Positions 1-9,286 are shown, counted from the stretch's first letter. The stretch: 64,000 nucleotides of DNA from Xanthobacteraceae bacterium (GCA_022841625.1 JALHRD010000011.1:88280-152279), one strand, 5' to 3'. Numbers and translations are program-made. The notes: generated from the sequence alone by a model not told the origin.

Positions 1-45
1 AACGACTTTGTCTACATTTCAAGCGGTTGAAAGCGGAGGCGCGCG

Positions 46-294
46 ATGACCGACATCACAATCCGCGATATCGCCGACGATTTGAAGCAGCGGCTTAAAC
101 AGCGCGCCGCCATGCATGGGCACTCGATGGAGGCCGAGGCACGCGATATTTTGCAGGATGCGCTTGCCACCGAACCACCCGCGGCTGTGCCGGGCAATCT
201 TGCCGAAGCGATCCGGGCTATTGTCGAGCCCTTCGGCGGCATCGAACTGGAGCCATTTCCGCGCCAACCCGTCCGCGAACCGCCGACCTTCTAG
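46..294 (+). CDS. FitA-like ribbon-helix-helix antitoxin
   Basis: An 82-residue protein that should bind DNA as a ribbon-helix-helix dimer and neutralise the PIN toxin encoded just downstream. The first 12 residues (MTDITIRDIADD) form the typical RHH strand, followed by a helix-turn-helix-like stretch (LKQRLKQRAAMHGHSMEAEAR) common in FitA/StbC antitoxins. The tail is rich in Pro, Glu and Phe, as expected for the toxin-binding segment. The ATG follows a good GGAGG ribosome site. The gap to the toxin is only 9 bases, so the two are co-transcribed. Such complexes normally repress their own promoter, but the operator would lie at the window edge and is not visible. Confidence 0.85.
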   Translation: MTDITIRDIADDLKQRLKQRAAMHGHSMEAEARDILQDALATEPPAAVPGNLAEAIRAIVEPFGGIELEPFPRQPVREPPTF

Positions 295-303
295 TAGGCG
301 GCA

Positions 304-720
304 ATGATTGTCCTCGATACCAATCTGCTGTCCGAGGAGATGAGGTCGGTTCCGGCTCCGGCCATGCACACATGGTTGTCACGCCAAAACCCGCTGGACC
401 TGTTCACAACTATGGTCACAGAAGCCGAGATCATCTACGGCGTTACAATCCTGCCGGATGGCAAGCGAAAGCGCGACCTCGACACGGCTGCGCAGCGTAT
501 CCTCGCGCTGTTCGCAGGGCGCATCTTGCCATTCGACAGCGCCGCAGCGCGTGAGTTTGCGCTGATCGTTGCAGGTCGCCGGCGAGCAGGTCGGCCGATC
601 AAGGACTTCGATGCCCAGATAGCCGCGATCACGCGGTCGCGTGGCATGACTCTGGCGACGCGGAACGTCCAAGACTTCGAAGCCACCGGTGTGCAAGTCA
701 TTGATCCGTGGCAATCTTGA
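304..720 (+). CDS. PIN-domain toxin, FitB/VapC type
   Basis: A 138-residue PIN-fold ribonuclease, the toxin partner of the RHH antitoxin that precedes it. It starts MIVLDTNLLSE, giving the first catalytic aspartate (Asp5). Further acidic positions are Glu39/Glu41 (TEAEIIYG), Asp101/Asp103 (KDFDAQIAA) and Asp124 (RNVQDF). Length and the GRP-IKDFDAQIAA block fit the FitB subgroup. The catalytic set is complete, so the module looks active. The family cleaves RNA, often tRNA or mRNA; the target here cannot be read from sequence. Confidence 0.88.
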   Translation: MIVLDTNLLSEEMRSVPAPAMHTWLSRQNPLDLFTTMVTEAEIIYGVTILPDGKRKRDLDTAAQRILALFAGRILPFDSAAAREFALIVAGRRRAGRPIKDFDAQIAAITRSRGMTLATRNVQDFEATGVQVIDPWQS

Positions 721-1244
721 TTGGCGGGATGGCGGCACGTCGCCGCATGAGCGAAGCGACATGCGGGGCCGTCCGTCCCATCACCGTAATGGAACACATC
801 GGCCTTGGTCGTCAGCCTCGGCACCGCTCCGCACGATTTATGTGCATAGCGCGCGGCATGCGCGTGAGCCGTGCCGCATCGGCGCTTCTCATGGGTGCGC
901 CGCGCTCGCTGCGCGACGTTATGCACCAAGGTGGTGCGCGCACGTCCACAGCCTCGCGCGCCGTTTCATTGACCCACCATTTTTTTGTGCAACGGTTTTT
1001 TCGCGCGTCGCCGGCGGCGCGCGCGGGGCGGTGCGCCGGCGCCGCGGCAGCAAAAACGTCAGAACTGTAAGACTGGATGAGTAAGTATATGATTCATCGA
1101 ATGAAATTGCCAAAAATCGGTCTTACAGCGTGCTGTAAGACGGTGAAAGATATCTGGCTCAAGCATTTGACAAAACGAATGAATTCGGCGGTTTGCGGTT
1201 TTGCAGTAAGATGTAAGACTGCGCAAGATCGCGTGGCCAGGCGC
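721..1244. other. Non-coding or decayed region
   Basis: About 520 bases between the PIN gene and a transporter fragment. Several frames are open because the DNA is GC-rich, but none has a recognisable product or a good ribosome site; the translations are Arg/Ala-rich. The last 180 bases are more AT-rich and carry the TGTAAGAC repeats described separately. Together with the fragment that follows, this looks like the scar of lost genes. Confidence 0.5.
1065..1219. repeat. TGTAAGAC repeat cluster with a perfect inverted repeat
   Basis: The octamer TGTAAGAC occurs at 1066-1073, 1134-1141 and 1212-1219 on the + strand, and GTCTTACA at 1120-1127. The middle pair forms a perfect palindrome at 1120-1141: arms GTCTTACAG and CTGTAAGAC around a 4-base CGTG spacer. 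The spacing (68 and 78 bases between direct copies) and the local AT-richness resemble an operator or binding-site cluster. No gene is clearly positioned to use it now. Confidence 0.6.
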
Positions 1245-1448
1245 CTAGCGCCGCAGCGCCAGCCAGAATCCCAGCGTCACCACGGCAAGGCCGGCGCGTT
1301 GCGCCAGTGTCGGAACCACGCCGGAGGTTGCGAATGCGATCAGCAGCGTCAGGCCTGGCACCAGCAAAGGAAAGATCGCTGCGCGGCCGGCGCCGAGCGT
1401 GACGACGGCGCGGGAATAAAGATCCATCGCCAGAATTTCGGGGACACC
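1245..1448 (-). pseudogene. C-terminal fragment of an EamA/DMT-family transporter
   Basis: Read leftwards, about 65 codons end in a natural stop at 1245 and match the last two membrane helices of drug/metabolite transporters: DLYSRAVVTLGAGRAAIFP, then LVPGLTLLIAF and AGLAVVTLGFWLALRR. An in-frame stop lies just upstream (near 1449), so the rest of the roughly 290-residue protein is missing. A short start at 1427 is possible but would make only 60 residues. I infer the tail of a deleted transporter gene. Confidence 0.6.
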
Positions 1449-1677
1449 TTACTCATTTCCAATTGTGCGCGGGTCTCGAGGGACGGGGTGGCCACATGCT
1501 TCAAGACGCATCGCAGCGCTTTGCACGGCTCCCCAGCGTGAGTCCGCGCGTCATCTGCGATAGCTCTGCCTGCCAAAGGGGCGTGGAGCCGATAGACCGA
1601 GGCTTGCGCCGGTTTGGTTCTCGGTTCACAAACGCTGGTCTTTGGAACCGGAAATTGCGTGCGCGCGGGGAGGCGAA

Positions 1678-2664
1678 GTGCCGACATTCAAAGCCATTGT
1701 GATCGAAAAAGCCGACAGCGGGCAGACCGTTGCGCTCAAGGATTTTGACAACGCCGATCTGATGGAGGGCGATGTCGACGTTCGGGTCGCGTGGTCGACT
1801 CTCAACTATAAAGACGGGCTTGCCGTCACCGGCAAGGCGCCGGTGGTGCGCCGCTGGCCAATGATCGGCGGTATCGATTTTGCCGGCACGGTCGAGCAGT
1901 CGTCGCATCCGGATTGGAAGGCGGGCGACAAAGTAATCCTCAACGGCTGGGGCATCGGCGAAACCCATCTCGGCGCCTATGGCGAAAAAGCCCGCGTGAA
2001 GGGCGAATGGCTGGTGCGGCTGCCGGCAACCATGAGCGCGCGCGATGCGATGGCGATCGGCACCGCCGGCTACACCGCGATGCTCGCGGTGATGGCGCTG
2101 GAGAAACACGGCATCACGCCCGATCGCGGACCGCAGATCGTGACCGGCGCCGCCGGTGGCGTCGGTTCGGTCGCGGTCGCGCTGTTGGCGCGGCTCGGCT
2201 ACGACGTCACGGCGTCGACCGGCCGCCCGGAGGAGACCGGCTATCTCAAACGGCTCGGCGCGAAGGAGATCATTGAGCGCAAGGAACTGTCCGCGCCACC
2301 GCGTCCGCTGGCGAAGGAGCGGTGGGCGGGCGGCGTCGACTCGGTCGGTTCGACCACGCTCGCCAATGTGCTGTCGATGCTGCGCTATCGCGGCGCGGTG
2401 GCGGCCTGCGGCCTGGCCGGTGGTATGGATTTGCCGGCGTCGGTCGCGCCGTTTATTTTGCGTGGGGTGTCACTTTTGGGCATCGACTCGGTGTATCGGC
2501 CGCGTTCGGATCGCGAATCCGCCTGGAAACGCCTGGAATCCGATCTCGATCGTGCAAAACTGGCCGAAATGACGACCGAAATCGGCCTGTCGGATGTGGT
2601 TGAGGCGGGGCGGCAGATCGTCGAAGGTCGCATTCGCGGTCGAATCGTGGTCAAGATTGGGTAA
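1678..2664 (+). CDS. acuI: Zinc-independent medium-chain reductase, AcuI/YhdH family (acryloyl-CoA reductase)
   Basis: A 328-residue quinone-oxidoreductase-fold enzyme of the YhdH/AcuI family, which reduces acryloyl-CoA to propionyl-CoA with NADPH. Visible blocks are the substrate-domain [11 protein letters not shown] (about residues 42-52), [10 protein letters not shown], and the nucleotide-binding [11 protein letters not shown] (about 155-165). The cysteine and histidine zinc ligands of alcohol dehydrogenases are absent, as in the family. A longer frame from a TTG at 1642 is open, but the GTG at 1678 has GGGAGG seven bases upstream and gives the usual N-terminus (FKAIVIEK). It stands alone. 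Confidence 0.88.
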   Translation: MPTFKAIVIEKADSGQTVALKDFDNADLMEGDVDVRVAWSTLNYKDGLAVTGKAPVVRRWPMIGGIDFAGTVEQSSHPDWKAGDKVILNGWGIGETHLGAYGEKARVKGEWLVRLPATMSARDAMAIGTAGYTAMLAVMALEKHGITPDRGPQIVTGAAGGVGSVAVALLARLGYDVTASTGRPEETGYLKRLGAKEIIERKELSAPPRPLAKERWAGGVDSVGSTTLANVLSMLRYRGAVAACGLAGGMDLPASVAPFILRGVSLLGIDSVYRPRSDRESAWKRLESDLDRAKLAEMTTEIGLSDVVEAGRQIVEGRIRGRIVVKIG

Positions 2665-2772
2665 ACTTGTTCACGATTTGGCGACGATCATCAGGCAGGA
2701 TCGTCGCGGGTTGCATGGTTACCTGCGGGTTAATGCGGTGTTAGCATCAGTTGCGTGCGAGGGGGACTTTTT

Positions 2773-3243
2773 ATGTCAGTGCGCGTTGTAACAGTCGCGA
2801 TGGCTTTGCTGGCGTCGTCGCCGGCGCTGGCCGAGATACTGAATGTCGATGCCGCGCGGCGTTTCGTTGTCGGCAAGACGTTTGCCTATAGTTGTTTTGA
2901 CGGCACCCGTGGCGCCGGGCGCATTCAGGGTGATCTTTCGGTCGCGGGCACCATCCAGATTCGCGGTGACGGACCGGTTCGTTTCGTCCAGCTGCCGCCG
3001 GGCACGTTGAAGGTCAAAGGCGATTCAGTCTGCGCATCCTTGCGCGGCATTCCATTCGAACCTTGCTTCAATGTCGATCGCACCGACGAGCGTAGCTTCC
3101 GCGGTTCGGTGATGGGTTTTGGTTTTGCCTATTGCGATTTCACCCGCCGTGGCCCCGCCGCTCCGTCGGTGCGGGCGCCGACCCCGCAGCAGAAATCGCA
3201 GCCGCTGGCGATCCACGCCACGACCGCGACCACCGGCGACTAA
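2773..3243 (+). CDS. Secreted protein of unknown function
   Basis: A 156-residue protein with a clear signal peptide (MSVRVVTVAMALLASSPALAE, cleavage after ALA). The mature part has four cysteines (SCFDG, VCASL, PCFNV, YCDFT) and many small beta-strand-like segments, ending in a Pro/Gln-rich tail. I do not recognise a named domain; it resembles small periplasmic proteins common in Hyphomicrobiales. The ATG at 2773 is preceded by GAGGGGGA; a GTG at 2755 would extend it by six residues and spoil the signal sequence. It converges on the LysR gene, leaving six bases between the stops. Confidence 0.75.
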   Translation: MSVRVVTVAMALLASSPALAEILNVDAARRFVVGKTFAYSCFDGTRGAGRIQGDLSVAGTIQIRGDGPVRFVQLPPGTLKVKGDSVCASLRGIPFEPCFNVDRTDERSFRGSVMGFGFAYCDFTRRGPAAPSVRAPTPQQKSQPLAIHATTATTGD

Positions 3244-3249
3244 GCGCGT

Positions 3250-4146
3250 TTATCGGTTGCGGCATTCCAAAATGTTCCGTTGCTTGGCAATTTCCTTGGC
3301 GCAATAATCGACAAAGGCGCGTACGCGCGCCGACGTGCTCAAATCAGGATGGGTGACAATCCAGAGCGCGGCCTCCAGTTCCGGCAATGGTTTTGTCAAG
3401 CGTTTCAGGCCGGGAACCGAGCGGCCGATGAAGCAAGGCAGCACCGCGAGGCCCGCGCCGCCGGCAGCCGCTTCGGCGACGCCGAGCATGGTGTCGATCT
3501 TGTAGACAATGCGTTCGGCAGGAACTCCGTGCGATTTGAACCAGGTCGCGACTTTGGCAAGCCCAATGTGCTCGGAGAATCCGACCCAATTAAGCCGCGC
3601 CGCGTCGCGCTCGGCTTTGAAAGCCTGCTTGTGCTGCTTCGCGGCGCCATGCACCGCCCAGGCAATCTTTGCGACCCGGCGCCCGCTCATGGTCTCGGGC
3701 GGCGTATAGCCGGCACGCACCGCGACATCGGCATCGCGTCGCGACAGGTTGAGCCGATCGTTGGACACGACAACCTCAATGGAGATTTCCGGATAGGCTT
3801 TGCGGAAGCCGACCAATATGTCGGTCAGAAAGCGCATCAGCACCATGTCGCTGGTGGTGATGCGCAGGTCGCCGGACGGCCGTAGATCCTGTCCGGTGAT
3901 CTTGCGCTCGAAGGCAACAATGTCCTCGCCGAGGCGCGCCGCGAGTTGGACCATATTCTCGCCATTGGGCGTCAGGGCGTAGCCGCCGCGACCGCGATCG
4001 AACAGCCGTGAGCCAAGTTGCCGTTCGATCTGCCCAAGTCGGCGGAACATCGTGGAGTGATTGACATTAAGCTTCGCGGCTGCACCGTTGAGGGAGCGCG
4101 TATCGGCGATGGCCTTGACGTAACGAAAATCGTCCCAGGAGAGCAT
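3250..4146 (-). CDS. LysR-family transcriptional regulator
   Basis: A 298-residue LysR regulator. The N-terminal winged helix (MLSWDDFRYV, SLNGAAAKLNVNHSTMFRRLGQIE) is followed by the linker helix and a two-lobe effector domain starting near LRPSGDLRITTSD. The start at 4146 was chosen over an upstream ATG at 4173 because it gives the usual LysR N-terminus. Neighbours are not divergent metabolic genes, so the target is not evident; the upstream gap of about 150 bases separates it from the convergently read DUF2339 gene. Confidence 0.88.
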   Translation of the reverse strand: MLSWDDFRYVKAIADTRSLNGAAAKLNVNHSTMFRRLGQIERQLGSRLFDRGRGGYALTPNGENMVQLAARLGEDIVAFERKITGQDLRPSGDLRITTSDMVLMRFLTDILVGFRKAYPEISIEVVVSNDRLNLSRRDADVAVRAGYTPPETMSGRRVAKIAWAVHGAAKQHKQAFKAERDAARLNWVGFSEHIGLAKVATWFKSHGVPAERIVYKIDTMLGVAEAAAGGAGLAVLPCFIGRSVPGLKRLTKPLPELEAALWIVTHPDLSTSARVRAFVDYCAKEIAKQRNILECRNR

Positions 4147-4296
4147 CGCGCGGCGTCGCCCCTCCATTTGCAAATTTGCAAGAATCGTCGATTAATTCCA
4201 GCCGATATTTGCATTGGGGGCAAGCCGTGCCAGGGGGATGGCACGTCAGTCTTAAGTCTAATGTTCACCTTCCGCCTATTTACGCCGCGTCTATTT

Positions 4297-6993
4297 TTAC
4301 GTTGTGGTTGGCGGCGCCGCGGCGCGGGTTATGCGTCGCGGGAACAGCAAGCGCTGGTAGAGCAGTCCGATGCCCATCAGTACTGCGCCCAGTCCGATAA
4401 ACGAGATCGCCTGGTAGAAGCCGGTCAGGTCGCGCATGTCGGCAAAAAACACCTTGAACACGGTCAGGATTACGACAGCGGCGGACGCCAGCCGCACTGC
4501 TTGCGATTTCAACCCGACTCCCACCATCAGCAGCGCGACGCCAAAGGTGAGCCAAACCGCCGAATAGGCGTATTGCTCGGCATCCGTGGTCGGTCCGATG
4601 GTGAGCGCCGGCCCGTGGAAATATAGCCGGACCTGCAGAGACAGATAGGCGAGCGCCAGCGCGACCGCGACCACGGCGGCGGTCTGGCTGTAGGCCGCCG
4701 GCCGGTGGCCGCGGCTCACCAGGGCCAGCGCTGCGGCGAGCACCGCCGGCAGGCCATAGCCAAGCAGGATCAGGTTGAAGAATCCGCCGCCGACGTAGGA
4801 CCACTGCATCATTGGATTGCCGGCGAAGCCAAGGCCGAACACGATCCCGGCAAGCGTCAGGCCGGCGACCACCAGCGCGCCGGCATTGTGGATGAGACTG
4901 TTGGTGCGGCGGCGCAGCCATTCGAGGCCAATAGTCAGTGCAAGACCGACATTCACCTGCAGGGCGATTTCATTGAGGACGGTCGAAGCGCGGTAGATAT
5001 TGCCGCCGGTCATGTAATGGCGGATTTCGAGGAAGGCGAGCAGCACGGTGAACAATATCGCGGCGGCATCCGCCATCCGCGCCGGCACATCGTCGGCGCG
5101 CCGCCGCAGAAGATAGCCGCCCAGCCAGAACGCCGCCGCCGGCACGCCATAGCCCCACAGCAGCCAATTGAAGATCGGCGTAACGCCGAGATCGGTTCCG
5201 GCGATCACAGGATCCCATGCGACGCGCGCCATGACGCCGGCGACCAGCGCGCCGACGAGAATGCGCAGCGCTGGCAGCGGACGCTTATCGGCAACCCAGG
5301 CGACACCCGGCACCATCAGTGCGAGCGCGATGGTGAGCCAGCCTTTTTCCAGAGCCAAAGTCAGCGCCAGCGCCAGCGCGGCCACTGCGCCGGTTGCGAA
5401 AATAGCCGCCGCCGCGGCGCTGCCGGGTCGTGGTGTATTGCGGCTGAGGGTTTCGGTCGCGAGCGCAAACAATGCGGCAAGCAGGAGCGCAATTCCGGCA
5501 AATGGCAGCGATTGCTCGAACCGGTAGATCCGAAAATAGAGCGCGCTCAGGATTGCGAGCGGCACGAACACCGCGGACGCGGACCACAGTGTCGGGACGA
5601 GCGGTTTAGTCGAACGTCCCTGCGCCAGGAAGCCGGCGCCGCCGAACAGCGCCGCCAATCCGACGCCGAGCAGCAGATTAGTTCCGTAGAAAAAACGCTG
5701 CGGCTCCGGCACCGCGCCGGCGGCTGGGCCGGACGGCATAACAAGCCGCGCGACATTCACATCGATTGCATATTGCAGGAACATCAGCGCGACCATAACG
5801 CCGGCCAATGGCACCGCCGCGATCGCGGCTTCGGTGCGCCACGCGATCGCCACCACTGCCGTTGTGAGCGCGACAAAGATCATCAGCGCCAGCGGGTCGT
5901 GCCGGCTCGCCAATACGATCAAGAGTGCGCCGAACAAATAGGCGGCGAGCGCCGCCGACGATACGCCGTCGATTTTGCCTGGCACGGCGTCGGGACCGAG
6001 CGCCAAGCCGGAGACGATCAAGACCGCGACCAAGGCAAAGCCCACAGTGACATGGAAGGCATGCGCCGTAACCCCGATCTGGATCAGCGAGGCGAGGCCG
6101 GGCAATGTCCAAAGCACGCCGAACGTTACGGCCGTGATTGCAAGCCAGCGCCACATGCGCGCCCGCGCCAACACGAAGGCGGCGGCGGTCACGATCGCGA
6201 GGAACAGATAGAGCGCCCAGAAATTCGGTCGGTCGGTCGATACCAGCAGTGGCGTGACATAGGCGCCGACGAGTCCAAGCCCCGCCAGCGCCGGACCGTG
6301 CAATAGCGCCGCCGCAAGTGTCGCCAGCGCAACAATGCCGAGCAGGAAGAAGGCGATGGCCGGTCCAATGAAATTGTACAGCGCGAAGGCGGCCCAGACA
6401 TCGGCATAGGCGACCGCGGTGCCGGCGGCTGCGAGCATGCTGGGAATATGCGCGGCCGACACGCCGCCAATGCCAGAGAGATTTTCGTTGCGGCGCGCCC
6501 ATTCGCCGGCGGCGATCAGCGCGAGCGCAAGCAAGCCGCCAAGCAATACGCGCATGGCCGGGCCGAACCAGCCTTGCTCGATGGAATAGCGCACCAGAAA
6601 AAATCCGCCGAGCGCAAGCGCGAGGCCGCCGACCCAGACGGCCCATTGGGTGCCGAGCCGCTCTTCGAAACCCATCGCCGGCGCAGCCGTGGCTGGCGGC
6701 GGCGAAAGTGGCGGCGAAGACGGAACCGCGGCGACAGCCGGTTTGGGCGTGGCGATCTCTTCCGGTGGCGGCGCAGCCGCCGGCTGCCGGTATTCAGCGA
6801 CCGGCGCGGAAGGCGACTCACGCGTCGCCGCGACTGCTGCTGGCGTGGCCGAAGTGGGGCGAGACTTCTGGAATTCGGCAAAACGTTGTTCGAGAATGCG
6901 CGCGCGGTTGCGCGCATCGATCGCAATCACCAGGCCGGCGAGTGCGGCAACCGGTATCGACAGCACCAGCAGCACGAGCAAAACAATTTCCAT
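4297..6993 (-). CDS. Large DUF2339 multi-spanning membrane protein
   Basis: An 898-residue integral membrane protein. It opens with one hydrophobic helix (MEIVLLVLLVLSIPVAALAG), a short charged coil and an Ala/Pro-rich linker (about residues 47-105). Then comes GFEERLGTQWAVWVGGLALALGGFFLVRYSIEQGW, the hallmark of DUF2339, and some 20 or more further hydrophobic segments to the C-terminus. The family's role is unknown; length and layout are normal. Only the start region holds charged residues. It is a single-gene unit with about 750 bases of poorly coding DNA upstream. Confidence 0.85.
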   Translation of the reverse strand: MEIVLLVLLVLSIPVAALAGLVIAIDARNRARILEQRFAEFQKSRPTSATPAAVAATRESPSAPVAEYRQPAAAPPPEEIATPKPAVAAVPSSPPLSPPPATAAPAMGFEERLGTQWAVWVGGLALALGGFFLVRYSIEQGWFGPAMRVLLGGLLALALIAAGEWARRNENLSGIGGVSAAHIPSMLAAAGTAVAYADVWAAFALYNFIGPAIAFFLLGIVALATLAAALLHGPALAGLGLVGAYVTPLLVSTDRPNFWALYLFLAIVTAAAFVLARARMWRWLAITAVTFGVLWTLPGLASLIQIGVTAHAFHVTVGFALVAVLIVSGLALGPDAVPGKIDGVSSAALAAYLFGALLIVLASRHDPLALMIFVALTTAVVAIAWRTEAAIAAVPLAGVMVALMFLQYAIDVNVARLVMPSGPAAGAVPEPQRFFYGTNLLLGVGLAALFGGAGFLAQGRSTKPLVPTLWSASAVFVPLAILSALYFRIYRFEQSLPFAGIALLLAALFALATETLSRNTPRPGSAAAAAIFATGAVAALALALTLALEKGWLTIALALMVPGVAWVADKRPLPALRILVGALVAGVMARVAWDPVIAGTDLGVTPIFNWLLWGYGVPAAAFWLGGYLLRRRADDVPARMADAAAILFTVLLAFLEIRHYMTGGNIYRASTVLNEIALQVNVGLALTIGLEWLRRRTNSLIHNAGALVVAGLTLAGIVFGLGFAGNPMMQWSYVGGGFFNLILLGYGLPAVLAAALALVSRGHRPAAYSQTAAVVAVALALAYLSLQVRLYFHGPALTIGPTTDAEQYAYSAVWLTFGVALLMVGVGLKSQAVRLASAAVVILTVFKVFFADMRDLTGFYQAISFIGLGAVLMGIGLLYQRLLFPRRITRAAAPPTTT

Positions 6994-7746
6994 GGCTGCG
7001 CGCCCCAGGCGTTCGAATCGGTAAAATGTTAGTGGATTGAGCGTCCGGCCGATAGTTTGGTCGCCATGATTTCAGAAGTCGTTCGAACGGTTTGGATGAA
7101 CTCTTTTTAATGTCACAACAGCGGCAGCGGATTTTGAGCACTGCAACCGCTGCGGGCATCGTCATCGCCGCGGCGGGTCCCCGACCGGTTACCAACGGCA
7201 ATAAAACCGTCGTTAAAAAGATCACCTAAGGTCGGATCGATACATCCCACAATGAGCAAATTCGGACCACATCGGGGACAAACTTGTTGCCAAGCATTGG
7301 TCGTCGCCGGTGGGGTGCGCGGGGGGTCCATGTACGCACACCGGCGAGGGTCGTGGTGATCAAGTACGGGCCTGCTGCGTAGAGTACAGTTGCGTCACGT
7401 TTCGGTGCTGTCTCGTAGCGTAGTTCGGCCCTCTGCGTGGGGGGTGTAACATGTGGGAAATATTGCGTTTGCCAGATGGGCCGGTCAATGTAATCCGGAT
7501 CTGGTCCTCGACATTTCGGGCCATTGTTGTTTTTGTGACACCAAATCCCGCGCACCAGGATAGGGAGCGCCGGTCGATATGGGCGACTTTCGGTCGCTAA
7601 TCATGAATCCAAAGTTCGCTAACCCTACCATCCGATCGGCCAACAGCATCTCGCTGATCTCGTTTATCTATCGTTCGACCGCTGCGGATTTCCATTGGCG
7701 ACAAGCTTCACGCGATTGACGACTGTATCGATTAATTTCGGAGACC
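6994..7746. other. Long intergenic region, mostly empty
   Basis: About 750 bases between the divergent DUF2339 and YbjN genes. No family-level protein is visible in any frame. One 39-codon frame (7110-7229, listed separately) is compact but has a weak ribosome site. A frame from 7578 of about 46 codons is also open but has no supporting features. No tRNA or clear terminator was seen. Confidence 0.5.
7110..7229 (+). CDS. Possible small hydrophobic peptide, uncertain
   Basis: A 39-residue frame beginning MSQQRQRILSTATAAGIVIA and ending NGNKTVVKKIT. It has a basic start, a hydrophobic Ala/Ile stretch and a basic tail, so it could be a small exported or membrane peptide. The nearest purine-rich stretch (GGATGAA) lies too far upstream for a good ribosome site, and I recognise no homologue. 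Listed because the residue composition is more protein-like than that of other frames in this gap. Confidence 0.25.
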   Translation: MSQQRQRILSTATAAGIVIAAAGPRPVTNGNKTVVKKIT

Positions 7747-8259
7747 ATGCCTATGACAATGTCACACGGTAACGAAACCGAACCGACGCGAAAAAGCCCG
7801 CTCGATATTGCCGAGCATATGGCGCGTTCAAATGAATGGCCGTTCGAGCGGACCGGTGAGAGCGAAGTCACATTGCTGGTGCGCGGCAAGTGGGCCGATT
7901 ACCGGGTGTCGTTCTCTTGGATGAGCAACATCGAGGCGCTGCATATCGCTTGCGGCTTCGACGTCAAGGTGCCAGAGCGCTCACAGGCCGAAGTGCAGAA
8001 GCTGATCGCCATGATTAATGCGCGGCTGTGGGTTGGCCACTTCGACCTGTGGTCGGAGGAGGGCATGGTGCTGCATCGCCATTCGCTGGTGCTGTCGGGC
8101 GGGACGGAAGCGTCCAAGAGCCAGTGCGAGGTGTTGCTGTCCAGCGCGCTCGATGCGTGCGAGCGTTATTACCCGGCGTTCCAATTTGTGGTGTGGGCCG
8201 GCGAGGGCGCCAAGGAGGCGATGGAGGCTGCGATGTTCGAAACCTCGGGGCAAGCCTAG
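7747..8259 (+). CDS. YbjN domain-containing protein
   Basis: A 170-residue soluble protein of the YbjN (putative sensory transduction regulator) family. Typical blocks are the N-terminal helix DIAEHMARSNEWPFER, the strands VTLLVRGKWADYRVSFSWM, and the helix-rich C-terminus with INARLWVGHFDLWSEEGMVLHRH. In E. coli the family affects motility and stress phenotypes without a defined biochemical activity. An alternative start four residues downstream (MSHGNETE) cannot be excluded. It converges on the NUDIX gene, with seven bases between the stops. Confidence 0.85.
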   Translation: MPMTMSHGNETEPTRKSPLDIAEHMARSNEWPFERTGESEVTLLVRGKWADYRVSFSWMSNIEALHIACGFDVKVPERSQAEVQKLIAMINARLWVGHFDLWSEEGMVLHRHSLVLSGGTEASKSQCEVLLSSALDACERYYPAFQFVVWAGEGAKEAMEAAMFETSGQA

Positions 8260-8266
8260 CAAAGCT

Positions 8267-9247
8267 TTATCCGCGACCGCCAAGGCGCAATCCGGCCGCT
8301 GGTCGCTCCGCCAATACGTCACGGCGAAAACGGAACAGTGCGGCCGGCCGCCCGCCGGTCGCGGTCGACATCTCTCCGGTTGGCTCCACCAGTGCCGCGG
8401 TCTCCACCAGACGCCGGAAGTTTTGCTTGTGCAGACGCCGGCCTGAGATCGCTTCGACGGTGCGCTGCAATTCCGTCAAGGTGAATTCACGCGGCATCAG
8501 TTCGAATACCACCGGGCGATATTTCAGCTTGGCGCGCAACCGCGCGATGGCGGTTGCAAGAATCCGACGGTGATCGAAACGCATCGGCTCGCCCAGCGTC
8601 GGCAGGCTTGGCCGCGCCAGTGCCGCCTCGCGTCCGTCGCGGCGCGCTTCCTCGATCAAGCCCGCTTCATAGAGCAATTCGTAGCGATCGAGGACGCGCT
8701 CCTCGTCCCATGGGCTGCCGCCGGCGCCGAAGGTAAAGCGCAACCGCTCACGCCGCCCGGCTGCAAGCGTTGCATCGGCGGTGCCGTCGACCCAGGCGTT
8801 GAGCAGCGGCAGAATGGTCTTGTCGAGAATCGTCGGTCGCAGCTCGCGCCAATCCTCCCACGGGAAAAATCGATACCATGGTTGGAAGCCCGCGCCAGGA
8901 ACGCGCAGCGCATTGTTCGACATGCGCGTGAGCGCGAGATAGCCGACCGAGACCATATGCGCGCCGGTATCGCCGGGGCGTGCGTGGCGGCCGCGGTCGC
9001 CGAAGGTGTAGAGCTGTTCGACATAACCGACGGCCAGGCCGGTTTGCGCTTCGACCCAGGAGCGCAAGCCGATCTCGAATGTGCGGTGGGTCAACGGATC
9101 GAACGGGCCGAACGGCAAGCCAGTGCGCTCGGCCTCGGGTGCGCCGCGGGTTTCGCCGGCCACGAGAATCGCCGGCTCATCGTCGCCGATCGTCACGATG
9201 GCGGCGGTGAGGCCGATCTCGATGGGCGTTAGGAGTGCGTCGGGCAT
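8267..9247 (-). CDS. NUDIX-fold protein with C-terminal winged helix, NrtR-like
   Basis: A 326-residue two-domain protein. The N-terminal part (about residues 10-150) has the NUDIX fold; the place of the NUDIX box holds no complete GX5EX7REUXEEXGU motif, so hydrolysis is doubtful. The C-terminal part (about 225-305), VVFELMPREFTLTELQRTVEAISGRRLHKQNFRRLVE, is the winged-helix segment seen in NrtR-type NAD regulators, including the family's FTLTELQ and KQNFRR patterns. Related proteins bind ADP-ribose and control NAD genes; no NAD gene is adjacent here. It precedes no partner in an obvious operon, with a 39-base gap from the binding-protein gene. Confidence 0.75.
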   Translation of the reverse strand: MPDALLTPIEIGLTAAIVTIGDDEPAILVAGETRGAPEAERTGLPFGPFDPLTHRTFEIGLRSWVEAQTGLAVGYVEQLYTFGDRGRHARPGDTGAHMVSVGYLALTRMSNNALRVPGAGFQPWYRFFPWEDWRELRPTILDKTILPLLNAWVDGTADATLAAGRRERLRFTFGAGGSPWDEERVLDRYELLYEAGLIEEARRDGREAALARPSLPTLGEPMRFDHRRILATAIARLRAKLKYRPVVFELMPREFTLTELQRTVEAISGRRLHKQNFRRLVETAALVEPTGEMSTATGGRPAALFRFRRDVLAERPAAGLRLGGRG

Positions 9248-9286
9248 GCCGGGAACATAGCAAACATCGCTGCCGGGCGATGCCCG

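Noticed and set aside
689..1084. Overlapping frames in the barren region after the PIN gene
   Set aside because: No motifs, no ribosome site, low-complexity Arg/Ala content.
4705..6306. Open frame of 533 residues on the + strand
   Set aside because: Antisense to the DUF2339 gene; the product is Arg/Gln/His-rich without recognisable motifs or ribosome site.
7578..7718. 46-codon frame with start near 7578
   Set aside because: Weak start and no hydrophobic or conserved features; likely chance.
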